DNA from: DASWJZ01 sp963761005
GTDB taxonomy: Bacteria > Pseudomonadota > Alphaproteobacteria > Rhizobiales > Afifellaceae
NCBI GenBank assembly: GCA_963761005.1
Contig: CAVXFK010000025.1
Location: 62,001-126,000 of the forward strand
Length of the DNA stretch: 64,000 bases
Direction: 5' to 3'
A program made the translations under genes and the position numbers. This document shows, piece after piece, positions 1 to 8,814 of this stretch. The notes beneath the pieces were generated by a model that was not told the origin of the DNA, ran no database searches, and saw nothing but the letters and a program-made list of their open reading frames with translations. Position 1 is the first letter of the stretch. Each line of letters opens with the position of its first letter.

Positions 1-76
1 CCATCGTGCCTGCTTCGCGGATGACGGACCGCGCTACGTCGAGGCGGCGATCGAGCTGCGGCATCTCCGGCGCCAT
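1..76 (-). CDS. Inositol monophosphatase-like protein, N-terminal fragment (runs off left edge)
   Basis: Reading leftward from an ATG whose last bases overlap the stop of the neighbouring phosphodiesterase (ATGA overlap), 25 codons are visible before the window ends. The peptide begins MAPEMPQLDRRLDVARSV and continues IREAGTM, which resembles the amphipathic first helix of inositol monophosphatase/bisphosphate nucleotidase proteins. The 4-base overlap implies translational coupling with the phosphodiesterase gene. The family call rests on a very short stretch and is tentative; that a gene starts here is more secure than what it is. Confidence 0.4.
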   Translation of the reverse strand, partial: MAPEMPQLDRRLDVARSVIREAGTM

Positions 77-885
77 CACTTCGACCTTCCGGCCTTCTCG
101 ACGAGCATGGCCAGAAACGGCACGTCGTCGCCAGAGAGCGTGTCGATAGCGCCTGCGGCGATCCATTCGACAACGCGCGGCACGATGTCTCGTCCGCCGC
201 GCCAGAAGGGCACCAGTTTCTCCGGCCGCGGCAAGTGAACACGATTGGAAAAGCCGGCATCGTGCAGCGTATGTCCATCGTCGGGATGGAACATGTCGAG
301 CTCGATCGACACCGAGCTCGCGCCGCATGCCTTGAGCACGCCGACAATGTCGGCGTGGCGCGCGTGTATAATGGCCTCGGTGCGAATTCCAGGATGCGCC
401 TCGACCATGCGCTTCAGCACGACGTGATCGAAACTGAGGACGAGTACGCGGTCGGTGGTTCCGGTGGCGTCAAGCAGATCGGCCACTCGCTCGACGGCGA
501 CATCCGGCCGCTCATATTCCTTGATTTCGAGGACGACGCCTATCTCCTCGCGCTTTGCCCAATCGAGTGCCTCCTTAAGGAGCGGCACCCTGGTTCCGGC
601 GAAGCGCGGATCGAAGCCCGTTCCGGCGTCGAGGCCACGGATCTGGGCAAGCGTCAAATCGGCCGCAAAGCCGTGCCCGTCGGTGGTGCGGTCGACACTG
701 TGATCGTGGAGGACGATCGCCTCGCTATCCTTCGACAGAACGACGTCGATCTCCACGCTCGTCGCTCCCCAGTCCTTGGCGGCCTGGAACGCGGGGATGG
801 TGTTTTCCGGGTAGTGAAGGCTGTAGCCGCGGTGGCCACAGACATGAACGCGGCCTGCTTCGCGCGCAAGAAAGCTGAACGGCAT
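76..885 (-). CDS. Glycerophosphodiester phosphodiesterase
   Basis: This 269-residue protein should hydrolyse glycerophosphodiesters to glycerol-3-phosphate plus an alcohol. It has the GDPD signature near the N-terminus: HRGYSLHYPENT (about residues 18-29), then EIDV (46-49) and LHDHSVDRTTDG (59-70), which carry the catalytic histidines and metal ligands, and later LEIKEY. No signal peptide is visible, so it probably acts in the cytoplasm like UgpQ. It lies just downstream of the lacI-type gene on the same strand and overlaps the next gene by 4 bases. Together with the importer encoded on the other strand it suggests uptake and cleavage of a glycerophosphodiester, but the substrate is not shown by the sequence. 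Confidence 0.85.
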   Translation of the reverse strand: MPFSFLAREAGRVHVCGHRGYSLHYPENTIPAFQAAKDWGATSVEIDVVLSKDSEAIVLHDHSVDRTTDGHGFAADLTLAQIRGLDAGTGFDPRFAGTRVPLLKEALDWAKREEIGVVLEIKEYERPDVAVERVADLLDATGTTDRVLVLSFDHVVLKRMVEAHPGIRTEAIIHARHADIVGVLKACGASSVSIELDMFHPDDGHTLHDAGFSNRVHLPRPEKLVPFWRGGRDIVPRVVEWIAAGAIDTLSGDDVPFLAMLVEKAGRSK

Positions 886-987
886 GGTGGTGGCTTAATC
901 TTCTCTTGAGGTGCTGTGATCGGGTACGGTGATCGAGCGGGGGACGGCGGATCGCGTCGTCGACGGACGTCGGCAACGCGGCTGCTT

Positions 988-2011
988 TTATTGAAGCCCC
1001 CTGACGGTTTCGCGAACGACGAGATCGACGGGAAAGCGCACAGACATCGGCGGCGAGTTCGGGGTCTGCAGCACGGCGATCGAGGAGAGCGACCACCTCC
1101 TTGGCGATGCGTCCGGGGTCCTGCCGCACTGTGGTGAGCCTGTAGGGAGCCCATGCAGCCATCGGCAGATCGTCGAAGCCGACGATGGAGATGTCGTCGG
1201 GCACGCTCAGACCTGCGCTGCGCAGAAAGTCAAGCGCCCCGATGGCCATCGAATCGTTGACGCAGAAAACCGCTTGCGGTGGATTCCCTTCTGCCAGCAG
1301 CCGGCGCGCGGCCTCTTGTCCACCCGCATAGTCGGAGTGGCCGGCGCGCGCGATCGAAAGCTCAGCGCCTTCCGCCGCTACAAAGTCGGCGAAGAAGCGC
1401 TCGCGCGTGAGCAGGCTGGGGCTCGGGTTCGCCGCGTTGACGACACCGAAGCGCGAGGCACCGGTCGCGCGCAGCGCTTCGAAGGCCTGTCTCACGCCAT
1501 CGCGGTCGTCGCAGCGGACGCTGTCGAGGTCCGTTTCCGCGCGGTTGATAAGGATCAGCGTCTGCCCGTTGCGGCGGGTCAGCTCGACGAGGCTTTCCGG
1601 CGGCGAGCCGGAAAGGAAGACGGTCGCTTCAGCCCGGTAGCGCAGGAGCTGACGGCTGGCATTGGCAATGTCTTCGGCGGCCGGGCCGATGGTGATGAGC
1701 GCCGGCACGTTGCCGCGCTCGATCAGCGCGCTCGACAGGGCAGCGATCATCTGGGCGCGAAACGGCGCGTTCGGGTCTGAGGTCACGAGCCCGACGAGCT
1801 GACTGCGATGCGCGAGAAGCCCGCGCGCGAGGTCGTTGACCTGGTATCCGAGAGCGTCGGCCGCAGCCTGCACTCTCGCCAACGTCGCCGGTGCGATACT
1901 GGCGCCGGGCGTGAAAGCCCGCGAAACGGCGGACCGGGAGACCCCGGCGCGTTTCGCGACATCATGTGCGCTGACGAACCGCCGCCGCGCATTTTCTCTG
2001 CCACCGGGCAT
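988..2011 (-). pseudogene. LacI-family transcriptional regulator, single-base frameshift near the C-terminus
   Basis: The N-terminal helix-turn-helix reads SAHDVAKRAGVSRSAVSRAF, followed by the hinge and a periplasmic-binding-protein-like sensor ending in VPDDISIVGFDDLPMAAWAP. Around position 1043 the frame runs into unrelated sequence. One extra base accounts for this: the +1 frame continues VRFPVDLVVRETVRGLQ and stops at 988-990, which is the expected LacI family C-terminus. The start is taken at the ATG at 2011 rather than the TTG at 2041. The gene is divergent from the importer operon at 2125 and is its likely regulator. Whether the lesion is real or a sequencing indel cannot be told from the sequence. 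Confidence 0.8.
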
Positions 2012-2058
2012 CTCAACCAACGCTCTGGACCGTCGCTCCAAAGGCCTTCATAATCGTG

Positions 2059-2074
2059 TTGCACAGCTTTGCAA
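2059..2074. promoter_or_regulatory. Candidate LacI-type operator
   Basis: An inverted repeat TTGCA-CAGCTT-TGCAA lies between the divergent lacI-type gene and the binding-protein gene. LacI-family operators are short near-palindromes with a central dyad, and the position suits control of both genes. This is inference from symmetry and location only. Confidence 0.4.
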
Positions 2075-2124
2075 ATACATACGACGATGCGGTTGAAACG
2101 CGTCGCAGCACCAGGGAGAGCACA

Positions 2125-3474
2125 ATGAAACATTGGTCAATTGGAACTGCAGTGCTGCTCGCCGCGGCACTCGCGGGCGCGCCCGCGCTGGCTGAGACGG
2201 TCAAGCTTGAGCTGTGGTCGCGGCAGGATCCTTCCGGGCCGCTGCGCGCCGGCAATGTGGTGAAGGCCGCCGACCGGCTGAACGCGGCGCTCAAGTCCGA
2301 AGGGTCGGACGTGCAGGTCGAGGTCGACGTCCATGATAGCCCCGCCAAGGGCTTCGACGAGGATGCCCTGCAACTCCTGAAGGTCTTCGGAATCGGCGAG
2401 GGGCCCGACATGTTCATCGCGGCGCATGAATGGGTCTGCGCCTTCCAACAAGACGGCTTCGCGCTGAAGCTCGACGACTACATCGCCAAGTATCCCGACA
2501 AGTTCGGCACGATCTTCCCGTCATTGTGGAACGCCGTAAAGTGTGCAGACGGCACCTACGGCATCCCGCAGGACGCCGAGGCACGCATGTTCTTCTACAA
2601 CAAGAAGCTCATGCGACAGGCCGGTTATGACGACGCCTTCATCGAAGGCCTGCCCGACGCCGTGCTGAAGGGCGAGGTGACGATGGACGACATCATCGAC
2701 ATCGCCAAGAAGGTCCAAGACAAGACGGGCGTCAAATACGGCATCCTGCATCGCCCGAGCAAAGGGCCCGACTATCTGATGGTGTTCCAGACCTACGGCA
2801 ACACCTTCACCGATCCGGCGACCGGCAACCTTCTCCTCGATCGCGACAAGCTTGCCGCCGCCTTCGGATGGTTCGAGCGTGGGGTCAAGGAAGGCGTCAT
2901 TGCCGCCAACAACACGTCGATGGAATGGGATGACATCCGCGCGCAGTTTTACAAAGACAACAACGACGTGTTCTGGATGTACGGCATCTGGGATCTGGGC
3001 AGCGCGGCATTCCCGACATTCGGCCTGCCGCAGGACGAAGCGAGCTTCTTCAAGGACTGGGGCTGGGTCGCCTGTCCGCCCGCGGAGAAAGGCGGCAGCC
3101 CGAGCAGCCTGACGCATCCCGTCATCTACGCCGTCTCGGCGCAGACGAAATATCCTGATCTTGCCGTGCGGCTTCTTGGCTTTGCCTCGGACCCCGACCT
3201 GAATGCCGACCATGCCGTCACGACGACGCATCTTGGCATCAAGCCGGAAGAGCTCAACGACAAGCGCTACGCCGATGCCTGGCCGCTCGCGAAGGCGACG
3301 GAGATGCTGAAATTCACGAAGTTCCTGCCCAACAACCCGCAGTTCGGCGATCTGAACGGCATCATCTACAAGGCCATGCAGGGCGTCGAGACAGGGCGTC
3401 TCAACGCGGGGGATGCGGCCGATTTCGTCATCGACGAGGCGTCGTCAACGCTCAAGGACGTCATGGTGAAATAG
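2125..3474 (+). CDS. ABC transporter substrate-binding protein (extracellular family 1)
   Basis: This 449-residue periplasmic binding protein has a clear Sec signal peptide (MKHWSIGTAVLLAAALAG, cleavage likely after APALA). The family 1 pattern follows: LELWSRQDPSGP at the mature N-terminus, GPDMFIAAHEW, YGIPQDAEARMFFYNKKL and NNDVFWMYGIWDLG. It would deliver a sugar or glycerol-phosphate-type ligand to the permeases encoded downstream. The ATG at 2125 is chosen because GGGAG sits about 7 bases upstream and the signal peptide begins there. It is the first gene of the operon. A strong hairpin follows the stop codon. The specificity is unknown; the flanking phosphodiesterase genes hint at glycerophosphodiesters. 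Confidence 0.88.
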   Translation: MKHWSIGTAVLLAAALAGAPALAETVKLELWSRQDPSGPLRAGNVVKAADRLNAALKSEGSDVQVEVDVHDSPAKGFDEDALQLLKVFGIGEGPDMFIAAHEWVCAFQQDGFALKLDDYIAKYPDKFGTIFPSLWNAVKCADGTYGIPQDAEARMFFYNKKLMRQAGYDDAFIEGLPDAVLKGEVTMDDIIDIAKKVQDKTGVKYGILHRPSKGPDYLMVFQTYGNTFTDPATGNLLLDRDKLAAAFGWFERGVKEGVIAANNTSMEWDDIRAQFYKDNNDVFWMYGIWDLGSAAFPTFGLPQDEASFFKDWGWVACPPAEKGGSPSSLTHPVIYAVSAQTKYPDLAVRLLGFASDPDLNADHAVTTTHLGIKPEELNDKRYADAWPLAKATEMLKFTKFLPNNPQFGDLNGIIYKAMQGVETGRLNAGDAADFVIDEASSTLKDVMVK

Positions 3475-3488
3475 GAAGACCGATGCGC

Positions 3489-3517
3489 GTGAGGGCCGGC
3501 AAGCCGCCGGCCCTCAC
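3489..3517 (+). terminator. Intercistronic hairpin after binding-protein gene
   Basis: A perfect 12-bp stem (3489-3500 with 3506-3517) and a 5-base loop AAGCC follow the binding-protein stop by 15 bases. There is no U-run, so it is better read as an mRNA-stabilising or attenuating hairpin. Such hairpins are commonly placed after binding-protein genes so that more binding protein than permease is made. A similar hairpin occurs at 32496-32521. Confidence 0.6.
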
Positions 3518-3565
3518 GATCTCCGCAGCGCGCCATAAACGGGATCGCCGAACGGGCCGGAACGA

Positions 3566-4521
3566 ATGGCGACAATGGCAGAAGAGGTGATGCTCGAACG
3601 CCGCGCGGCGAGCCGGTCGGCAGCGCGGCAGCGTGCGAACTTCTTGATCTTTCTTGGCCCGGCCATCGTCCTGACCGTTCTCTTCTTCGTCATTCCGGTC
3701 ATCATCGACGTGGCGGTGTCGTTCACCGATCTCGGCCGCTCGCTCAAGATCACCGGCTTCACGCTCGAACAGTACCAGAAGGTCTTCCACGGCGACCGGC
3801 GGTTGTCGCAGGTCATCGTCATGACCTTCATCTACGTCTTCGGCACGCTGGCGATCTTCAATGTGACGTTCGGACTGATCCTGGCGCTGGTCACCACGTC
3901 GATCAGTCGCGTCTCCGGCAGCTTCTTCCGCGGCGTCTGGCTGATGCCGCGCATGAGCCCTTCCGTCCTCTACATTCTCTTGTGGCTGTGGGTCGTCGAT
4001 CCGTCGTCCACGGGGCTGCTCAACCAAGTCCTGATAAACGGCTTCAGCCTGTCGGAGCCACTCGACCTCAAGACTTCAGGCGCCGGTCGCGCTCATCATC
4101 ATCGCCAACGGCTTCATCGGCGCGTCGCTGGGCATGATCATCTTCACGTCGGCAATTCGCGGCATACCGGAGCATCTCTATCATGCAGCGCGGGTCGACG
4201 GTGCGGGCATCCTGGCGCAGACTTGGTTCATCACCCTGCCGGCGTTGCGCTGGCCGATCAGCTTCGTGACCATCTACCAGATGCTGTCGCTTCTGGTCAG
4301 CTTCGAGTACATCCTTCTGCTTACCAAGGGCGGCCCCTTTTACGATACGACCGTCTACGCGCTTTATATCTACCGGCGCGCTTTTGAGAGTGGCCAGTAC
4401 CGGCTATGGAGCCGCGCTCGCGCTCTTCCTGATCGTGATCGGCGCCGTCCTCGCGCTGCTCGGCTGGCGCTTCTTCGACATGCAGCGACTGTTACAGCGC
4501 CCACGCATCGAGGTGCAGTGA
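3566..4521 (+). pseudogene. ABC sugar permease (MalF/UgpA type), two single-base frameshifts
   Basis: The N-terminal part (from MATMAEEVMLERR) contains membrane segments such as FLIFLGPAIVLTVLFFVIPV. The frame breaks at 4075-4076: dropping one T gives LDLKTQAPVALIIIANGFIG, which continues into the EAA-loop sequence GIPEHLYHAARVDGAG. It breaks again at 4400-4401: dropping one C gives ESGQYGYGAALALFLIVIGA and a normal C-terminus with stop at 4519-4521. Both lesions are one-base insertions in two-base runs. With both corrected the protein is a full-length permease of about 317 residues. It precedes the second permease by one base. Confidence 0.85.
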
Positions 4522-4522
4522 C

Positions 4523-5617
4523 ATGGCGGCGGTCGTTGACAGTCTCGGCACCGCGTCACCCCAGCCGGTGGATTGGTCGCGCCTTGCGACGCGCGCGCAG
4601 ACCGCGCGTCGGGCGCGCGCGGCGACCGTCTACGCGTTCCTGATTGCCGTGTCCCTGCCGATCATCCTTCCCTACTTCTGGCTCATTGCCATCGCCTTCT
4701 CGGCCAAGCTGGGCATCGCCGAGACCAAGGTCCTCTGGCGCTCGATGGCGGTGCTCGTGCCGACGGTGATCGCGCTCTGGCTGGTCGTTGCGCTGGCAAG
4801 GAGCCGACGCCAGACATGGATGGGCGTCGCAGCCGTCGCGGTGGTGGCGATCGCCGCGTTTGCCTGGCTGGTCGGTCCAGACCTCTATCTCGGCAATTTC
4901 CTGTTTCTGTGGGAGCCGGACTTCGCTTCGGTCGTGCGCTCGCGCGTCGGAGAGGTGAAAGGAGCCGTCCAGTTCCCCAACGTCTGGCACGCCTTCGGCA
5001 ATTCCGTGCTGCTTGCCGGTTCGCAGACCGTCATCGTCGTCACAGTCGCCTCGCTCGCCGGCTACTATCTCTCGCGCTTCCAATTTCCCGGGCGCGCCTC
5101 GATGCTGCGGTCGCTGCTGGTGCTGCACGCCTTCCCCGTGTTGACGCTGATCGTGCCGCTGTTCCTGATGCTCTACTACATCGGGCTTCTCGACAGCCTC
5201 TTCGGCGTCGTCCTCGTCCTCGTCGCGTTCGAGCTTCCGTTCGCGATCTTCATCATGAAGGGCTTCTTCGACGCGGTGCCGTGGGACATAGAGATGAGCG
5301 CGCTCACGGACGGCGCTTCCCGGCGTCAGGCTTTCCTGCGAGTTGTACTGCCGCAGGTGACCAACGGAATGCTGGCGGTTTCCGTATTCACCTTCATTCG
5401 CGGGTGGGAGGAGTACATCTTCGTTCTCACGTTCCTGATCCGGAATACGAACTGGACGATGAGTCTCTACATGTTCTACGTGCGCGACGACGTGATGGGC
5501 GTGGATTACGGCGTCGTGTCGGCGGTCGGGGTCTTCTATCTGGTTCCGAGCCTCGTCCTCTACCTCGCCGCGCAACGCTACCTGATGCAGATGTCGATCG
5601 GCGGCGTGAAGGGCTGA
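4523..5617 (+). CDS. ABC sugar permease (MalG/UgpE type) with extra N-terminal membrane segments
   Basis: This 364-residue inner-membrane permease has the EAA loop EMSALTDGASRRQAFLRVVL and a family C-terminus. It is about 80 residues longer than usual MalG-type permeases. The extra length lies between the first membrane helix (YAFLIAVSLPIILPYFWLIA) and the periplasmic region before GNSVLLAGSQTVIVV. It includes two further hydrophobic stretches (MAVLVPTVIALWLVVALA and MGVAAVAVVAIAAFAWLVG). The gene starts one base after the first permease and is followed after 6 bases by the ATPase gene. Together they form the import channel. Confidence 0.85.
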   Translation: MAAVVDSLGTASPQPVDWSRLATRAQTARRARAATVYAFLIAVSLPIILPYFWLIAIAFSAKLGIAETKVLWRSMAVLVPTVIALWLVVALARSRRQTWMGVAAVAVVAIAAFAWLVGPDLYLGNFLFLWEPDFASVVRSRVGEVKGAVQFPNVWHAFGNSVLLAGSQTVIVVTVASLAGYYLSRFQFPGRASMLRSLLVLHAFPVLTLIVPLFLMLYYIGLLDSLFGVVLVLVAFELPFAIFIMKGFFDAVPWDIEMSALTDGASRRQAFLRVVLPQVTNGMLAVSVFTFIRGWEEYIFVLTFLIRNTNWTMSLYMFYVRDDVMGVDYGVVSAVGVFYLVPSLVLYLAAQRYLMQMSIGGVKG

Positions 5618-5623
5618 CGGGGA

Positions 5624-6691
5624 ATGGCGCGCATCGAGTTCCGCAACATCGCGAAGAGCTTTGGCAACGTCGTCGTCATCCCGGGGATGGATCTCACGAT
5701 CGAAGACGGCGAGTTCGTTGCCCTGTTGGGCCCCTCGGGATGCGGCAAGTCGACCAGCCTGCTCATTCTCGCCGGCATCTATCAGCCGAGCGGCGGCGTG
5801 CTGCTCTTCGACAATCATCTGGTGAACGACGTCGAAGCGAAAGACCGCAATGTCGGCATCGTCTTCCAATCCTACGCGCTCTATCCGAACATGACGGTGC
5901 GCGAGAACATCCGCTTTCCGCTGCGCTTCAAGAAGACGCCGCGGGAAGAGGCGGAGCGGCGCGTGCGCGAGGTGGCGGAGCTCGTGCAGATCGACCGGCT
6001 TTTCGACCGTAAGCCGAGCGAGCTCTCCGGCGGACAGCAGCAACGCGTGGCGCTCGCCCGCGCTCTCATCAAGGAGCCGCAACTCCTCCTCCTCGACGAG
6101 CCTCTGTCGAATCTCGACGCGACGCTGCGACTGACGATGCGCACCGAGATCAAGTCGCTGCAACAAAAGCTGGGCGTGACCACGATCCTGGTCACGCACG
6201 ATCAGATCGAGGCGACCACGATGGCCGACCGCATCATCTGCATGCGCGCGGGCCGGATCGAGCAGGTCGGAACACCGGACGACCTCTACCTTCGGCCGTC
6301 GGGTCTGTTCGTGGCCGGCTTCATCGGCTCGCCGCCGATCAACCTGATCGAGGGCCATGCGCGAAACGGGGCGATCTCCGTCAACGGCGGGACATCATTG
6401 CCGATCAAGGGAGCGGACGGCGCGGTGACCGTAGGGTTGAGGCCGGAGCATCTGTCGTTTTCGGAAAGAGGCCTGCCGGGCCGCATAACCCACCTTGAGC
6501 CCATGGGGCGGGAAACCCTCTACGTGGTGGAAACCGATCTCGGCCGTATCCGCGTTCTGTTGCAGGGGCACGCTAGCGCACATCCTGCGGGCGAAGCGGT
6601 GCAGATCGGTTTTCGCCCTTCCGATTCGCTCGTGTTCGACACTGCGACCGAAAGGCTGATCCCCGACGCCGAGGTCGGGGCGACCGCGTAG
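5624..6691 (+). CDS. ABC transporter ATP-binding protein (MalK/UgpC type)
   Basis: This 355-residue cytoplasmic ATPase powers the importer. It has Walker A GPSGCGKST (about 36-44), signature LSGGQQQRVALARAL, Walker B LLLLDEP and the H-loop VTHDQ. A C-terminal OB-fold regulatory domain typical of MalK/UgpC follows (ADGAVTVGLRPEHLSF). The length and the extra C-terminal domain fit the carbohydrate-uptake class (CUT1). It is the fourth gene of the operon, after the two permeases, with the second phosphodiesterase 14 bases downstream. Confidence 0.9.
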   Translation: MARIEFRNIAKSFGNVVVIPGMDLTIEDGEFVALLGPSGCGKSTSLLILAGIYQPSGGVLLFDNHLVNDVEAKDRNVGIVFQSYALYPNMTVRENIRFPLRFKKTPREEAERRVREVAELVQIDRLFDRKPSELSGGQQQRVALARALIKEPQLLLLDEPLSNLDATLRLTMRTEIKSLQQKLGVTTILVTHDQIEATTMADRIICMRAGRIEQVGTPDDLYLRPSGLFVAGFIGSPPINLIEGHARNGAISVNGGTSLPIKGADGAVTVGLRPEHLSFSERGLPGRITHLEPMGRETLYVVETDLGRIRVLLQGHASAHPAGEAVQIGFRPSDSLVFDTATERLIPDAEVGATA

Positions 6692-6705
6692 AGTTCAGCC
6701 GACGC

Positions 6706-7606
6706 ATGCCGCATACCGATCGGGAAAGCTGGGATTTCGCCGGAAGAGACGAGGCAACTCCCATCGCCGTTGAGGGGCCGCGCGGACCGGTACGGCTCAA
6801 ATGGCACAAGCTCAAGATCCGCTTCGGCGAGGCGCCGTTCAAGCCGGCGAACCTGGCGCTTGGATGGCAGATCGGAGCGACTTCTCGAGATCGACATCAT
6901 GACCTCGGCAGACGGCCGGTTTGCCGTGCTGCACGATTCGACTCTCGGCCCGTCGACGACCGGCACCGGGCGCGTGTCGGAGACGCCGCTCGCCGCGATG
7001 GCGGGGCTTCTGCATCGCGACCGCGAAGGATTCGAAGATGCCGAAGCGCCGGTCCGTTCGCTTGCCGATCTGCTTGCGCCGCTCGGCTCGCTGCCGAGGG
7101 CCCCAACGACCTCTCTGCAACTCGATCTCAAGGTTCCGGAAGAGAAGCCCCTACCGGAGAGCGCGATAGCGGACGCCGCGACAGCCGTCGCTGGATTTGA
7201 GGATGCTATCGTGGTCGGATCGATGGATCTCGGCCAAGCTCAACGCCTTGCGGCGGCGATGCCCGGCGCGCGCCTCGGATACGATCCGCAACGGGCAATC
7301 GCACGCTCGCCGGACCTGGCGCGCTCCCCCGAGAGCCTGCTTCGGCATCTGGAACGCCGCAGAGAAGGATTGGCGCTTGCGTATTTGCGCTTTGACCTCG
7401 TGCTGACGGCTGTCGAGCAGGGCTTCTCACTCGTCGACCGACTGCTCGATCTCGGGATCGAAACGGATGCCTGGACCCTCAATCCGGGACCCGGCCTCAC
7501 GGATGGCGTACTACATAGCCTCCTCTACGCCGGCGTACGACAGATCACGACCGACGACCCGGGTGAGCTTGCGCGACGCATCGCGCGGCTGGCAGGGGGA
7601 TTTTGA
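6706..7606 (+). pseudogene. Second glycerophosphodiester phosphodiesterase-family protein, frameshifted
   Basis: The N-terminus (MPHTDRESWDFAGRDEATPI... FKPANLALGWQIGAT) and the remainder (LEIDIMTSADGRFAVLHDST...) lie in different frames. Removing one T at about 6882-6886 joins them as GATLEIDIM, giving about 299 residues. The GDPD barrel motifs EIDI, VLHDSTLGPSTTGTG and LQLDLKVPEE are present, as is the C-terminal DDPGEL. The family's first HRG...PENT motif is absent and replaced by a Lys/Arg-rich stretch (GPVRLKWHKLKIRFGEAP), so catalysis may differ. It is the last gene of the operon, and a stem-loop overlaps its stop codon. Confidence 0.75.
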
Positions 7607-7620
7607 GGCACGTCCCCCTG
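7593..7620 (+). terminator. Stem-loop spanning end of importer operon
   Basis: CAGGGGGA at 7593-7600 pairs with TCCCCCTG at 7613-7620 (8 bp), enclosing the TGA stop at 7604-7606. No clear T-run follows. It is the best candidate for the operon terminator before the convergent glxA-type gene. Confidence 0.4.
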
Positions 7621-7736
7621 ACAACGCTGTCCGTGTTGGCTGTCGGCGCCCGCATGCGCGCCATGTGGAGATAGCGCCATGCAATGTCCGCTTCTGCCTC
7701 GTCGCAGACGATGGCCTTGACTAACGTCGTTGATCT

Positions 7737-8711
7737 TCATGTGCGCCGGCGCGTCCGGGCGTCGCGGGGGCTCTCTCCGAAGCGTGCGCGGAAGCTCCGC
7801 GCGAACGCCGAAGCGGAACTGAAACCCGTCTGCGCCGCGATTTCCGTCACGCTTCGATGACTGTCGAGGACGAGTTTGCGGCCGGCATTGAGCCGCAAGG
7901 CGCCGTAGTAGTCTCGCGGCGGCATACCGACCGCGCGCAAGAATAGCGTCTCCAGCATCCGCTGCCCGATGCCAGCTTTGCGCGCGAGTTGCGGGATCGG
8001 CATCGGACGCTCGATGCGTTCCTCCATCATGCGGATCGCGGCCGCGACACGCGGCTCATCCCAGCCAAGCCTGCCCAGCGAGACCATCGGTTGCGGATCG
8101 CCCGCGGCGCGCAGCTCGTCGTAGATGAAGATGCTCGCGACATCGAGCGCGAGCGCGTGTCCCTGACGTGTGCGGATCAGGTGCAGCATCATGTCGAGTG
8201 CCGGGGACGCGCCTCCTGTGGTGAAGCGCTCCCCGTCGATCACGTAGCGGTCCGCGCGGACATCGATCTCCGGAAAGCGGGCGGCGAAATCCTCAAGGTC
8301 CTCCCAATGCGTGGTCGCACGGCGTCCGTTCAGGAGCCCGGCCATTGCGAGCACCAGCGATCCCGACTCCACACCGCCGACCGGAATTCCCCGGCGCGCA
8401 ACGCGGCGGAGCGCGGCTAGCAGCCGAGGCTGGGCGTGGATTGGGATATTGAAGGCCGCAACGACGACGAGCGCGCCGCGGATGTCGTCTGCGTCGAAGC
8501 GAGCTTCTACCGGAACCGGCAGGCCGCCGGAGGTCGTGACGGGCCTTCCGTCGGGACTGAGAAGCCGTCGGCGATAAAGGCCGCGGCCGGACGCGCGGTT
8601 GGCGGCGCGAAGCGGTTCGATCGTCGAGGCGAGAGAAAGAAGCGACACATCCGGCAGCACCAGAAAGTCGATGTCGAGAGGCTCCGAGGCCGGTGAAAAG
8701 ATCGTCGCCAT
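7737..8711 (-). CDS. GlxA-family transcriptional regulator (DJ-1/PfpI domain plus AraC helix-turn-helix)
   Basis: The N-terminal half (LDIDFLVLPDVSLLSLASTI ... GALVVVAAFNIPIHAQ ... VESGSLVLAMAGLLNGRRAT) is an amidotransferase-like sensor. The C-terminal 100 residues form an AraC DNA-binding domain (IPQLARKAGIGQRMLETLF, then TEIAAQTGFSSASAFARSFR). This is the architecture of CdhR and GbdR, the carnitine and betaine regulators of Pseudomonas. The gene is divergent from a carnitine-catabolism operon, so it probably activates it in response to carnitine or a metabolite. The start is the ATG at 8711, because upstream extensions read into the divergent promoter region. The length of 324 residues is normal. 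Confidence 0.85.
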   Translation of the reverse strand: MATIFSPASEPLDIDFLVLPDVSLLSLASTIEPLRAANRASGRGLYRRRLLSPDGRPVTTSGGLPVPVEARFDADDIRGALVVVAAFNIPIHAQPRLLAALRRVARRGIPVGGVESGSLVLAMAGLLNGRRATTHWEDLEDFAARFPEIDVRADRYVIDGERFTTGGASPALDMMLHLIRTRQGHALALDVASIFIYDELRAAGDPQPMVSLGRLGWDEPRVAAAIRMMEERIERPMPIPQLARKAGIGQRMLETLFLRAVGMPPRDYYGALRLNAGRKLVLDSHRSVTEIAAQTGFSSASAFARSFRARFGESPRDARTRRRT

Positions 8712-8814
8712 TGCGGTTTCGGTATCGATTGCTGCGGAAAATGTATCACATGCCGCGACATCCGGGCGCACTCTTCTCGTAGGGAGAACGCTGGAGGGGA
8801 CCGTGCCTCTTGCC

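Noticed and set aside
4556..6358. 600-codon open frame on the minus strand opposite the permease and ATPase genes
   Set aside because: It crosses two clear genes on the other strand and has no recognisable domain.
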